Assembly (NCBI GenBank): GCA_019009955.1
Contig: CM032230.1
Coordinates: 104,630,001-104,694,000, forward strand
Length of the DNA stretch: 64,000 nt
Direction: 5' to 3'
From: Riptortus pedestris
Taxonomy: Eukaryota > Arthropoda > Insecta > Hemiptera > Alydidae
Each line of letters starts with the position of its first letter. Position 1 is the stretch's first letter. The position numbers and the translations under genes were made by a program. This document shows positions 10,501 through 21,386 of the stretch, in pieces. Under the pieces are notes generated by a model that worked only from the letters and a program-made list of their open reading frames with translations, was not told the origin of the DNA and did not search any database.

Positions 10501-13289
10501 CAACTATTTGTTTCAGAAGTTTTGTTTGCTATAATGTCTCTTGAGATCCGTTCAATTACTGTCACTAGCTGTTTTCGTAGACGATTAACCACATAAACTC
10601 TATCTTGGGTCATTATGGGAAAATCCATTTGTTCTTTTCAAAGTCATATGTCTTACAAATTATTCGGCCAACTTCTTACCTTATTAGCTAGCAGTTTTTA
10701 TCGTTTGAAGTTGTAGGATATAAGAAGGTATGCTGAGTTACTGCCAATTGCTTACCTTGGATAAGAGTGTTCTAAGGTCTAAATATACATAAATTACAGT
10801 AAATTCTTTACAATTGGATATTATATTTAATCCTTTACTATTAATAAACCGTGGAATTTATGAAGTAAATAATTATCTGGGGTATATACAATTATTGCAC
10901 TCCCAGGCTCAATTACTGTTTTTATGACCCCAGAAATTTATCTTATCAAAAATATTTCTACAATTATCATTATAAGCATCTAAAAGCTTTCTCGATTTCG
11001 TAAACATCTTGAATTGCTAAAGCAGCACATAGAAGCATGTTATCACGTGACCATTTTGTATAATCAAGCTATAATTTCTTAAATATTACAATATTAGAGA
11101 GTATGGGACTAGAGAAACCACTATATATGAACATATATCTGATATATTCAAAATTTAAGTGAATGATCTTTCACATTCTAGATTCCGAACGGAATCTTAA
11201 GTGGTTTAAACTCTAATTTAAGTACCTTAAGAGTACTCCTGAATTAAGAGTTAAAAGGTTTGATAATATAATTCCTAGAAATAAAATACTTCCGAAATGG
11301 AATATTGATTCTGGAGATGGAGTGTCGCAACTGATGATAAACACCGAGGTGAAACAATATATTTACCGAGATATGGAATGTAATAAACAGGAGTTGATAT
11401 TGTTGACATTTTTTACAAGCAATTCAGCTGGTTGACAGGTGGATCCATGGTCCAAACTGGAACGGAATCATCCGCAATTGAGCTTATGAAGATGAATTAT
11501 GTTTGATGAAGACATTCTACAGATATAAATCTCGCTGGACACGAGTGAGGCCCAATATAATTCACGTGTAATTATTAAAAAAATAATGATCTTCCTAAAA
11601 GGAATCCACAAGGAAAAGTGAGACGAAAACATTTCTTTGGCTGTTGTTAATGACAGAATTAGCTTTTAATTTGTATGGCTGATTTCCATCCTTTCTTTCT
11701 AGTTAGTTTTATTTTGTGTGAGCAAACCATATTAATTGCACTTAAAAAATTGAAAAGTTCGATTTATTAAATTTGCCTTTAAGATTAATAAAGAACAGAC
11801 TAAAATATTGTGAGTACGAAAAACTTCGGAGATTAGGCTTTGACGCACTTAACCTATTTTAGCAGATTTTCCTTAAGGGAGGTCGTACTCATGACGCGAT
11901 TTTCGAGATGAGGAAAATAGGGTCCAATCATAAGTATATATATATATGTGTGTGTGTGTCTCTGTTAACGCTGCAGCGGTGGATATTTTTGTTTGATAAT
12001 TTCCGAACTCGATAAATGTTTTAAGAAAAATAAAGATTAAGTTCGCTAACATCTGAAATCGGAACTGTGGGGGAGGGGGGAATTCGAAAATCTGGCTATT
12101 ATCCCTTATCGAAAATTTGTAAAGAACCTTGTTGTAAAGAAATTTGTTACATTCGTGTTTTCTTTATTTTCAATATTAACCGAGATATTAGCATATTTTA
12201 GTTTTGAGCCTTCGGTAAACCCTCATATTCAGTCATCACGCTTTAAAAATAAGAGAATATATCACGGGACGTCTTATTTCAAACTTAAGTACTAAATATT
12301 GTACTTGGACCCATTCATTTATTTATTTATAGGAAATAGAAAATATATACTGAGAACAGATGAGAAGTGTGCCATTACAACATAAGGGAAATCTGCTTTG
12401 CTTACGCAGCCCCTGGGTAACGGACTTTCTGTGTTAACATAACTAATCGACAGCCTCGTATTAGGAACAAAAAATGAAGCTTACTAATTGTTTTTATGTT
12501 GAATGATAACGTACAGTAATCTTATCTGAACCCATTTAATATTAAAAAGTCCTTCACGTGGGGCTGCGTAAACTAAGCAGATTTCCCACGTCGAGTTTTA
12601 GAATAGAAAAATAAAGAAATTTCACGAGAGTCGAGCAGTTAAGGAAACGGCCGAACTAGCTTTTGGCGGGAAAGTCATCCGTCTGTTAGCCGCCCAGATT
12701 TAATAAAGATGCAAATATCTCGGTTAATATTCAAGATAGAGAATAAATGTATAGAACAATATCCATAGTAAATGTAATTTGCAATAAGATTGATTCTGTA
12801 CAATATTTCGATCCGACGTGTAGTAACGGAGATATTTCGTTTTTTCGAAAATCCTCCCTCTAAACTCCCCCTCCTACTGGTCCGATTTCAGCCGTTAACG
12901 AACTTGATCTTTCATCTATTACATAAAACGACTAAATATCGAGTTTGGTAACGATCAAACAAAAATTGTGACCGCTAGAGCGGTAACAGACAAATATATA
13001 TACACAGTTTGGAAAGGACCTCATTTTCGTCATTTACTAGGTAGGATCGATGGACATTTGAAGAAAAATTTCGAAAATTCCGTCATGAGTACAACCTCAA
13101 TAGCTGATTTCCCTTAAGGGAAATCTGCTAAAACGTTTACAGTGAACTATTCAACTTTCCCTCCTCGTAAACAACCATTTTTTTAAAGTTTTATTTGATA
13201 ATGCCTAGTTTTTTCTTACCTTTGTTTATTGTAACCGCCAGTCCTAAGTGACAGAAGAGGGCTAAAGAAATTAGGATGATTTTGAACAT
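7526..13289 (-). CDS. secreted cysteine-rich peptide, gene 2 (two exons)
   Basis: Exon 1 (13289-13220) encodes a 23-residue start. It has a Lys at position 3, a hydrophobic core (IILISLALF) and a small-residue cleavage region near 'GLA', then donor G|GTAAGA in phase 1. Exon 2 (7734-7526) follows acceptor 'ttcttcAG' and joins in frame. It encodes C-x5-C-x5-CC-x6-CC-x5-CC-x9-CC, ten cysteines with CCP at the second pair, then a 27-residue tail ending in TAA. Predicted precursor 92 residues. Unlike genes 1, 3, 5 and 8 the tail is continuous with exon 2, so the ~78-nt second intron appears to be absent. The 5.5-kb intron 1 holds two Helentron copies. Assignment of this exon 1 to gene 2 rather than gene 1 is by proximity and phase. 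Confidence 0.78.
8130..8229 (-). other. candidate alternative or additional signal-peptide exon
   Basis: An ATG at 8229 opens 33 codons rich in Phe, Leu, Ile and Tyr that end at a strong donor (A|GTAAGT) in phase 1, the phase used by all first exons of this family. It has no TATA/GATAAG upstream, unlike the firm first exons, and the hydrophobicity may just reflect T-rich DNA. It could belong to gene 1 or gene 2, or be chance. Confidence 0.25.
8916..9430. other. less AT-rich unclassified patch in gene 2 intron
   Basis: Two overlapping plus-strand frames of 64 and 116 codons lie here, and the base composition is more balanced than the flanks. Neither frame gives a domain I recognise. It looks like a decayed insertion or a retroposed fragment. 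Confidence 0.25.
9431..11856. other. intron 1 of gene 2, nothing further recognised
   Basis: AT-rich sequence without family repeats or cysteine-rich exons on either strand. Confidence 0.55.
11857..12428 (+). mobile_element. Helentron-like element, copy 6 (forward)
   Basis: Starts TTTTAGCAGATTTTCCTTAAGGG, carries a mixed TA/TG tract (about 11935-11960) and ends 'acgcagcccctgggtaacggacttt'. It lies in the large intron of gene 2. Confidence 0.8.
12545..13134 (-). mobile_element. Helentron-like element, copy 7 (reverse)
   Basis: Starts GTCCTTCACGTGGGGCTGCG and ends 'ctgatttcccttaagggaaatctgctaaaa'. Full-length with a short TA tract. Its terminus is about 85 bases from the first exon of gene 2. 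Confidence 0.85.
13220..13289 (-). other. first coding exon of gene 2 (signal peptide)
   Basis: Exon-level entry for the signal-peptide exon described under gene 2: 23 codons plus one base, donor GTAAGA, hydrophobic core visible. Confidence 0.8.
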
Positions 13290-13381
13290 ATTTTTGACTA
13301 AATACGTTAATATTCATAAGCTTTTATGCCCCTTTCGTGTATCTAATAATCCATTAAAGCTAATCTATTTAATTAAGTGGT

Positions 13382-13391
13382 TATATAAATA
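13382..13391 (-). promoter_or_regulatory. TATA box candidate of gene 2
   Basis: Minus-strand TATTTATATA about 95 bases upstream of the ATG. No GATAAG adjoins it, in contrast to genes 4-8. Confidence 0.4.
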
Positions 13392-13514
13392 GAGATGATA
13401 TGAGTTTCAAGATAGCTTTGACGTATGACATTAATAAGCTTTTAGATCTCTGTGGTAGCTAATAATCCGAGATAGATAAAGTGTCTCCAAGGTGAGCGTT
13501 TTCCAGATTGCCCA

Positions 13515-14162
13515 AGGAGAAATCATCCGTTATAACGATTTTCTGAAAATCTTTTGAAATCTACATGTATCCTACCTAGTATATGACGAAAAAGTCCGTC
13601 ACTCAGGGGCTGCGTATACTAACCAGATTTCCCACGTCGAGTTTTAGAATAGAAAAATCTCACGTGGGCCGTACAGTTACGGAAACTGCCAAACTAGCTT
13701 TTGCCGGAAACTCACGGCTGCAACCGATGTCAGCCGATCTCATCTCGTCCGTTACGCTTAATAAAAATGCAAATATCTCAGTTAATATTCAAGATAGTGA
13801 ATAGATGTATATAACAATATGTATAACAAATTTAATTTGCATTAATATTGGTTCTATACAATTTTTCGATCCGACGTATAGTAACGGAGATATTTCGAAA
13901 TTTCGAAACCCCCCCTCTAAGCACCCTTTCCCACTAGTCCGATTTCAGCCATTAACGAACTTGATTTTTATTTTTACATAAAACGTTTAAATATCGAGTA
14001 ACGATCAGGCAAAAATTGAGACCCTAGAGCGTTAACTGACAAATATATGTATATAATTTTGAACGGACCTCATTTTCGTCATCTCCTGGGTGAGATTAAT
14101 GGACATTTCAAGAAAATCGTTTCATGGGTACGACCTTAATAGCTGATTTCCCTTAAGGGACG
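13515..14162 (-). mobile_element. Helentron-like copy 8 (reverse) inserted in an older forward fragment
   Basis: Bases 13515-13589 are a degraded forward-orientation terminus ('gattttctgaaaat...cctacctagtatatgacgaaaa'). Immediately after 'gacgaaaa' comes a reverse copy beginning GTCCGTCACTCAGGGGCTGCG and ending 'gctgatttcccttaaggga' at 14162. The element has inserted into a member of its own family, upstream of gene 2. Confidence 0.7.
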
Positions 14163-15026
14163 CTTCCTAGGTGGCGCTTATGTGTAAGACAGAGTTTATT
14201 ATTGTTCAATAGTTTCCAAACTTGGTATTTAAACCTTTTATTTATTTATTTTTTTGTTTTTTGTAAAACCGAATATCCTGATTCTGGGTAGCCAAAATGT
14301 TGTTGGGGTGGGGGGTTAAAAAATGGTAAAATATCAATATCATATATGTTTCCGTTTTTATGAAAAACAATCGGAAAATCTTATGTAATAAATCATTTTT
14401 ATCCTTTAACGTCCCAAAATGTTTGCACTATAAAGTCGAATACTCGTGAATTTTTTCCATTTTAACCTAGAAAAGTAATAGGTTTTCACTTACCATGACA
14501 GTATTATAATCGCCACCATCACATTTTCAACCTATATTTCAAGTCTTGTTTTCATAGAGTTCTTAGATGTCAGAAATGGAGTATAAAATCTTTTGACAAA
14601 GTCATTCGTGCTTCGTTCCAGCCCATGAAAATCGCTTAGTTTACGTAGGCCGAACCTTGCTCCTGAATATTGGATTGAAATAATCAATGACTTGGTTTTA
14701 TTTTATAATTTCCTTAATTGTTTTCTTTTCTTTTCTAATAAATTGAGCATTTTAATAAACAGAGCTTGATATAAAAAAGTTCACTCGATTCATTAACGTG
14801 GTGATTTAGTTTCATATTCTACCCTCGTTAATAGATTTTCTGGTACATTTTTAATAAATGTGAAATACTTGTTTCCCTAATGAATGTGAACAATAAAAAC
14901 AATGGTCCATTTTTTTTCGTGAATGAATTCCAAAAATTTAATATGAATAGTTCATATTAGTGTTTGCTTTATTTTTTCTTCTTTGTAAGTCAGGGTTGGT
15001 ATAATATAGGAAGGAAAGAAATATTC
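14163..15026. other. spacer between genes 2 and 3
   Basis: Nothing beyond a G-run near 14305. This is the 3' flank of gene 3 and the 5' flank of gene 2. Confidence 0.5.
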
Positions 15027-15032
15027 TTTATT
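15027..15032 (-). promoter_or_regulatory. polyadenylation signal candidate of gene 3
   Basis: AATAAA about 35 bases downstream of the exon 3 stop codon. Confidence 0.5.
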
Positions 15033-15066
15033 ATAACATGGAAGGTAAATTTCAATATTGTAGTCT

Positions 15067-15385
15067 TTAGACATTGTTAGCCTTAGAAAGAGAAGTGCTT
15101 CTTAGAATAACCGGCTTCTTTCCTGAAATCGAAACTATTCAATTAAACCTAAAACTTTTTTATTTTCCTCTTTGTTAATTCACGATTTTGTTTTCACTTA
15201 CCTTTCAGACTGAAAGGGCCATTGCAGCAGTAAAAGCCAATAATCCCTTTACAACATCTATAGGTGCGGGGACAGCAAACGTATTTTTCTGCAGAACAGC
15301 AATACAAGCCACCATTACAGTACCCGACTCCACATGGAACTGTGGGGAAAAATGCCATGGTATATATTAGCTTATTCTCTTCAAA

Positions 15386-15434
<49 letters not shown>

Positions 15435-17291
15435 AATGGTGTTAAGGTTTAGTCTTACATGATAGTTCTACGTATGATTTGGATTAGTGAGGTTATAAAT
15501 CTCCGTCGCCCCCCCCCTTATTTGTTTATTTTCCCTAGAAAATAATTTTGTTACTTATTTCCAATAGAAATGTAAACTATAAGTAAATTTTCATTATTTT
15601 ATTTCAGCTCATATGGGAGTGGAAGTTGATGGGAGGCTAAAACAGTTACTTAAGTTTACTTATTTCCTGTGAAATTCTGGCATTACTGAAAGTGTTTTCT
15701 TCTGAGATTTACTATTGCGAATATAACCTTGTAGAGAAAACTATGCTTAAACTATATTTGCACGGCTTAGTTTTTTTGGAGAAAATATGTACATTATATA
15801 TAGTTTATATTTAATTATAATAAATCCTATCCATGATTAAGGTTTGAATTATTCCAAAACGGTCTGTCAAAAAGTTGAGAGGGATTGATTAGGAACACAT
15901 TTTCATTTATTCTTCAAAACTAAAATTTCTTTTCTACAAGTCCCCCAACTTCCTTACGGGAAAACAATGCGCCCAGCCGGGAAGTGTAGTTGTGCACGTA
16001 GAAGCCTTGCCAAAAACCAAATACCATCTTTCCGCCTCTGATGATTTACCGAGCGAGCCGGGTACCTTAGCTAGTATATATATATATATAAATATATATA
16101 TTTATATATATATATATATATATATCTGTGAGTAAGGACTTTTGAAACAAAGATCTGAAGAAGTTGGTTTTACATTCATAATTCATGCTTAGGCTCCATA
16201 TATAATATTTGTTTAGGGTGACGGAATATTTTCTGGGAATGTCCCTATGTTTCCAGGGGCAATAACCAATTGTGCGCACTTGTTACCATATTTTCCTTCA
16301 GGGAAATCAGTTCTGTCAGGTAGGAGTTGGTACTCATGCCGCGTTTTTCGAAATGTTTCCTCAGTTTCCATCGATCCTACTTAGGAGATGACGAAAATAA
16401 GCTCCATTCAAAATGATACATATATATTTGTCTGTATCGCTCAGGCTGTATTGGCAGCAGTCGCAATTTGGTTTTACCGTTACTAAATAAAACTAAAGAT
16501 TACATTCGCTAACGGCTAAAATCTGACCGAAGGTAGGGGGTAATTTCGAATGCTCGAAATATCTCCGATATTATGCGCCGGATCGTAAACTTGTATAGAG
16601 TCAATCCTATTGTGAATTTTATTGCCTATAAATATTGTTATATACATATTTTCTTCGATATGTGTATTAACCATGATATTTGAATTTTATAGTTTTTAGC
16701 CTTGAGTAAACGTCATTCCAGCACAAGTCATTGTAACATTAAGTTCTTATATTCGTGGACGGCTTTCTACTAAGCATAAATACCAAATATTCTTTACAGT
16801 AGACCTTTATTATGTGAGATTAATGCAAATTCGTTGTTTGATGACATCAATTAAAATTTATGTTCTAACTCGAAAATGCTTATTCGATTTATACCATACT
16901 GGAACCTTTCTGATGACACTATAAATCATGTTTGTTAGTAGCTGAAATGAGACCAGGAATATTTGGGGGTTCAGAGAAGGGGTGGGGGTAGAAAATTCAA
17001 AATATATCCTTTATAATAATTCGGTTCGGAAAATGTTGTATAACCAATTTTGTTGACCTATTAATGGTCTACAATTGTTGCTTTATGCATACAGAAATAC
17101 TAATCGAGTTATCCGTACTTTCTGTATTTCAGCCCTCTGTAACCCTCTCCCCCTTCAACCCATCGTTTTTGCAGATTTCCCCTAAGGGAAATCAGCTATT
17201 GAGGTCGTGTTCATGACGCGATTTTCGAAATTTTTCTTCAAATGACCATCGACGTTACCCAGTAATTGACGAAAATGAGGTCCGTTCAAAA

Positions 17292-17330
<39 letters not shown>

Positions 17331-18524
17331 TAGATAGATACATAGATAGATAGATATATAGATATATCTATCTCTCTATATATTTGTCTGTTACCGCTCT
17401 AGCGGTCGCAATTATTGTTTAATCGTTACCAAACTCGATATTTAGTCGTTTTATGTAAAAAGAAAGATCAAGTTCGTTAATGACTGAAATCGAGCCACGG
17501 GGAGGGGGGTTTAGAGGGGAGGATTTTCGAAAATTCGAAATATCTCCGTTACCATAGATCAGATCGAAAAATTGTATAAATCCAATCGTATTGCAAATTA
17601 AATGTACTATAAATATTGTTATATACATTTATTCACTATCTTGAATATTAACCGAGATATTTGCATTTTTCAGTTTTCAGCCATCAGCAAACCGCTACTT
17701 CTACTCATGTTACACAAACAATACTCTGCTACATAATAAAACACATTATTCGAAGTTTAAATACCAAATATTGTATTCAAGAGACCTTTATTATACGAGA
17801 AACACGCAAATATGTCCTGGTGACTCCCCCTCCCCCCGTTTGAAGGTTTTGGACTACTAAAATTTGACTGATTGGGATAACAATTATTCTGACTCATTAA
17901 TAATTACAATACTAGATATAATAAATAGTTAATAAAATTAATATGTTATATTCTGATATATTTCAGTAATTGTTTTTCTTTCCGGTGTGGGGTGGGCAGA
18001 TCCGTTTGTTTACATTTCTAACCTAACGCTTCCTGTCGGCAGGTTATTGAAATCGGATGAAACATTTTTTATTTCCGTTTGTATTTATTCACGGTGGTGT
18101 TGTGTTACCAGTATGTAGATTTACATATCTACTACTAAACTTCACGAGGGAAATCTGCTTAGTTGACGCAGCCCCTGCGTGACGGGTTTTTTACAAGAAA
18201 TAATAAGAAGGGAATAAGTGGTATATAAGTACAAGGGAGCTATACCTGCATTTGGGAAATCTCTTTTTTTATGCAGTCACTGCATGACAGACTTTTTTAT
18301 GAAAGATATTTCTTCCTTCTTTTAAATGACTCTTTCACTTGATCTCTTATGCTCTTTTTTTTAACTTCTTACTAATGATAAGAATTGTTCATCGAAAAAT
18401 GAACTTTTAAATATTTATAATTTTTTTCCTTACCCTGAGTTTTTTCAAGTTGCGTCTGATGCTCTTCTGCAGCTGAAATTATAATCGCCAGCGATGAAAT
18501 TAATAATATGATCCACATCTTCAT
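15067..18524 (-). CDS. secreted cysteine-rich peptide, gene 3 (three exons)
   Basis: Exon 1 (18524-18434) gives 30 residues. The start Met-Lys-Met-Trp is followed by a strongly hydrophobic run (IILLISSLAIIISAA) and then an acidic, Gln-rich stretch. The donor is G|GTAAGG. Exon 2 (15339-15202), after acceptor 'ccccacAG', encodes C-x4-C-x5-CC-x6-CC-x5-CC-x7-CC. It ends at an excellent donor G|GTAAGT in phase 1. A 79-nt intron leads to exon 3 (15122-15067), which encodes a basic 18-residue tail (PVILRS then SLSKANN) and TAA. If intron 2 were retained, the frame would stop two codons past the donor. Predicted precursor 94 residues. Intron 1 (3.1 kb) contains a (TA)n tract and Helitron and Helentron copies. 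Role unknown: a secreted disulfide-rich peptide with a granulin-like half domain. Confidence 0.82.
15388..15433. repeat. (TA)n microsatellite in gene 3 intron
   Basis: About 22 TA units. It lies only about 50 bases into the intron from exon 2 and is not inside a Helentron copy. Confidence 0.95.
15930..16074 (+). mobile_element. Helitron 3' end, copy H4
   Basis: It matches the last ~130 bases of the Helitron at 36986-38739 (shared 'gccttgccaaaaa' and 'cgagccgggta'). It ends with a GC-rich hairpin then CTAG, with T as the next base, as expected for canonical Helitrons. The 5' boundary is not defined. A TA tract follows directly (16075-16124). Confidence 0.6.
16075..16124. repeat. TA-rich microsatellite
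   Basis: Imperfect (TA)n abutting the Helitron end. The same arrangement occurs after the Helitron end at 38739. Confidence 0.9.
16290..17160 (+). mobile_element. Helentron-like element, copy 9, diverged and 3'-incomplete
   Basis: Begins 'attttccttcagggaaatcag', has the 'gatcctacttaggagatgacgaaaata' block, a short TA tract and the degraded core. A second, even more decayed G-run block is near 16980. No hairpin terminus is seen before copy 10 begins. Confidence 0.55.
17168..18192 (+). mobile_element. Helentron-like element, copy 10, long subfamily
   Basis: Full-length, about 1 kb. TTTTTGCAGATTTCCC start, TA/GATA microsatellite (17296-17385), G-run, core, then a ~450-base extra 3' region ('accgctacttctactcatg', 'gtgaggtgg'-like to 'cggtggtgttgtgttaccag'). 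It ends 'gggaaatctgcttagttgacgcagcccctgcgtgacgggtttttt'. The extra region is shared with copies 1, 19 and 20. Confidence 0.85.
17296..17385. repeat. compound (TA)n/(GATA)n microsatellite
   Basis: TA units pass into GATA/TAGA units inside Helentron copy 10. Confidence 0.9.
18253..18300 (+). repeat. isolated Helentron 3' terminus
   Basis: 'tgggaaatctc...atgcagtcactgcatgacagactttttt' repeats the subterminal repeat plus hairpin end about 60 bases after copy 10 ends. It may be a remnant of a tandem or a second insertion. Confidence 0.5.
18434..18524 (-). other. first coding exon of gene 3 (signal peptide)
   Basis: 30 codons plus one base, ending G|GTAAGG. Clear hydrophobic core. Exon-level entry for gene 3. 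Confidence 0.82.
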
Positions 18525-18640
18525 TGTGAGTAGAGTTAAAAAAATAAGGTGTGTAATTAAATATATATTTATTTGATATCATTTAATCCTCAAGATAGTA
18601 ATCCAAACTTTACTATCGCCTCTGAAAGGATTAAAATTGT

Positions 18641-18648
18641 TATTTATA
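18641..18648 (-). promoter_or_regulatory. TATA box candidate of gene 3
   Basis: Minus-strand TATAAATA about 117 bases upstream of the ATG. No adjacent GATAAG. Confidence 0.4.
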
Positions 18649-18763
18649 GCCAACTGATTTGGAAAAACATAAAGAAAAACACAATGGGATGTGTTTTTAC
18701 AATGAGGAAATAAAATTATTTATGTGATGTATGTAATCTGGATATTAGGTAGTGGGTTTGGTG

Positions 18764-19075
18764 TCAAAAACTTAACGGTGATCGTTTTCGTGAGCAGAAA
18801 GCCTTAATTTCGAAGGAAACAATCAGTAAAAGGAAAAGTTTCATGCAGAAATGCAGTAGTTTCTCATATTCTTCTGCACGATACCTCTCTCTCAAAACAA
18901 TAAAAATATCAGAAACAGTGATCACTGAACTTGAGGCTTGAATAAATTTGCATCCTTTCTTTTGGAATAGTCCAACATTAATTGACATATGATAGCCATA
19001 AGTTGTTATGTGTATTCTTCTGTTCATATAATGAAAATCTCGAGTCATGTGATATATTATTATTAATATTGGCAT
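18764..19075 (-). other. unrecognised 103-codon frame upstream of gene 3
   Basis: Open for 103 codons, with a basic/acidic stretch (LRERYRAEEYEKLL) followed by a hydrophobic run. I recognise no domain and see no splice or promoter context. It is listed because it is long for this AT-rich background. It may be chance. Confidence 0.15.
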
Positions 19076-19084
19076 TAATATGTA

Positions 19085-19280
19085 CTATTACCAATATTGA
19101 GAGTACTTAGAGTCGCGGGTTCGAATTTCACCTGGACAATATGAATTTATTTGGTGACAAACTCATTAAATAAAATCCTTAGTTCCACGCAGGATAGAAA
19201 TGGGTGATAACCTGTAGATTACCCGCCCCCATCAGCCATTGTAATAACTGTGCGCTTTAATAAATAATACATAATACTTG
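19085..19280 (+). repeat. tRNA-derived SINE copy
   Basis: Head with a B-box-like GGTTCGAATTT, body 'tcattaaataaaatccttag' and 'gataacctgtagattacc', tail 'aataaataatac'. Intact forward copy. Confidence 0.7.
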
Positions 19281-21386
19281 CAATACCCGTATATATGGCG
19301 AGTGACCCTGTGAGTCTATGGACAGAATAGTGATACATCAAAATTATAGTTTATTCTCTCGCAATGTCGTTTTTTATTAAAAATCATTCATGCAGGAAAA
19401 AACATCTTATAACTCCTTCCTGTACGTTTCCAGGAACATCTGAGGAATTCACTTATAGTTGGCACAGAACTATACTTTACCTTTATTTAGCATAGAAACA
19501 TTACGTTTGCCATTATTTTCTGTTAATAAAAGCTATATGCCGTTGGCCCCTCTCTCTAATTTAGTTCTATAATAGTTTTCAATATAATTTTTTTTTTTTA
19601 ACAATAAAAGCTGGTTGCCACATGCATAGAATATTTAGAGAATATGCCAGCGCATACTAAATTTCTATTAAGCTGACTGAAAAGTGATCTTCATTCGCAG
19701 TTCTTGAAGATTAAAATACTTTTTCCTATTATTAAGTGTATTTACAGAAATATTGTTTGTTTGTGGTTAAGAGCATAAATTATAGCGTTATGAAGAAATC
19801 TTGTATCCAAAGATTAGAAGGTTTTTGATTGTTGTTAATGGTTTATATTTTTATATGTAATATGTATAAAAAAAATTGTATAAATATTATGCCTCACTTA
19901 ACTAAAGTAGTAAACTGCTCCATGCTTCAATGCTGTTTAAGGTTTCTGATTGATAAACAGTAATCTAATCAACTCCTTTTTTAATATTAATTGATGTTAA
20001 TGAAGTAGTTTATTTTACGGAATTGATTGTGCTCTCGATTTTACTGGAATATATTTTAGATTAGTTAAATCAAAAATAACATGTTCTTCCTTAAAGGGTA
20101 AGGAGGAACCTAAGTTTTTTGTACGTAGTTTTCTTTGACTTACTATGTTTTTTTTTTATATTCATAAAAATGTTTTCCTTAAAATGTCAAGATTTTCCTT
20201 AGGCGAAAGGGGACGGAACTCTTGTTTCATATGTAAGATTTTATTTGTTTTATTCTCCCTTTTTTCCAATTAATTATAAGACATTTTCTTAAAAAATGAG
20301 GATAATCCTTGTTTTATTCTTTCTGATATGTTTGGCCAGAACTCGTTTTCTATTTGCCTACTCTTGAGTTGACACACAGGAAAGAAGAAATGTCTTTGCT
20401 TTATGAATAACCCCCTCCCCTCCCCAATAAATGATGGATGGTGTCAGCTAGTTTATTTCTATTATAAAATTGATAAGCTACACATTCGAATAAAATACGG
20501 CACTTCGATATCCTTAATTTTATAATTGAATGTAAATTGTGAAATTATTTTGTTTTGGTTTTTAGCAGATGATAATAATAATAAAAAAGGCATTTTACTT
20601 TCTTTCTAAATCAAACACTTTCTCTAGAGGTATATATTTTATTTTTCTACTTCAGTTCCTATGTAACACAGTGCGAATTGTAAACATAAGTATAAAGAAG
20701 TTATAAATATCTATAAAAAATTATCATAGAGAATAATTTGCATAAATAATATGCTGTTAAAGCTTTCTTGATTTTTTTAGTATTTATTTTGAATTGTATT
20801 GTTCTAATATTTAGTGAGATTCTTCTAATGGTATCCTGCAAAAAGGACTTTTTATTTTTCTATAGCCCGATGAAAATATCGAGATAGTTTCCATTTCATT
20901 TCAATCTTTGATGAACCATTTCACTAAGTGCACATATAGTACACTGCCATAATTAAAAGGATTATAATTTGGTGATGAATCTTGGCGTGACAATTCCTTC
21001 CAGGCTGTTAAAAGATTCTTTTGAGTTATATTTTAACTTCTATATTTTGTTTTCCAAAATACAGTACTAGCTTTAGTTGTGTCAGTGAAACTTATTTTTT
21101 CTAATTGTACAAGGTCCTTTACAGAAGAGTTATGCTGCTCTTATCTCATTAAAATAATCTCCGTTTCTGTTTTGTAAAATTTAGAAGGTTGCTAGCTTCC
21201 CAAGTCTTCAATGAAAAATCGAGATGATAGTCTTGCCTTGACGCCAAGTGAATGACAAGAACTCTTTTTGTCGACATCGTCAGCTTTCTTTGCCATTCTT
21301 CAGTAAAGTTTTCATTTACAGCTTATTTTTAATAAGCCAGGAGAAAATTAATTTTTAATTTTTTTTATTTTTACTATAAAATTCTA
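19281..21386. other. spacer between genes 3 and 4, nothing recognised
   Basis: AT-rich. No family repeats or cysteine-rich exons seen on either strand. Confidence 0.5.
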
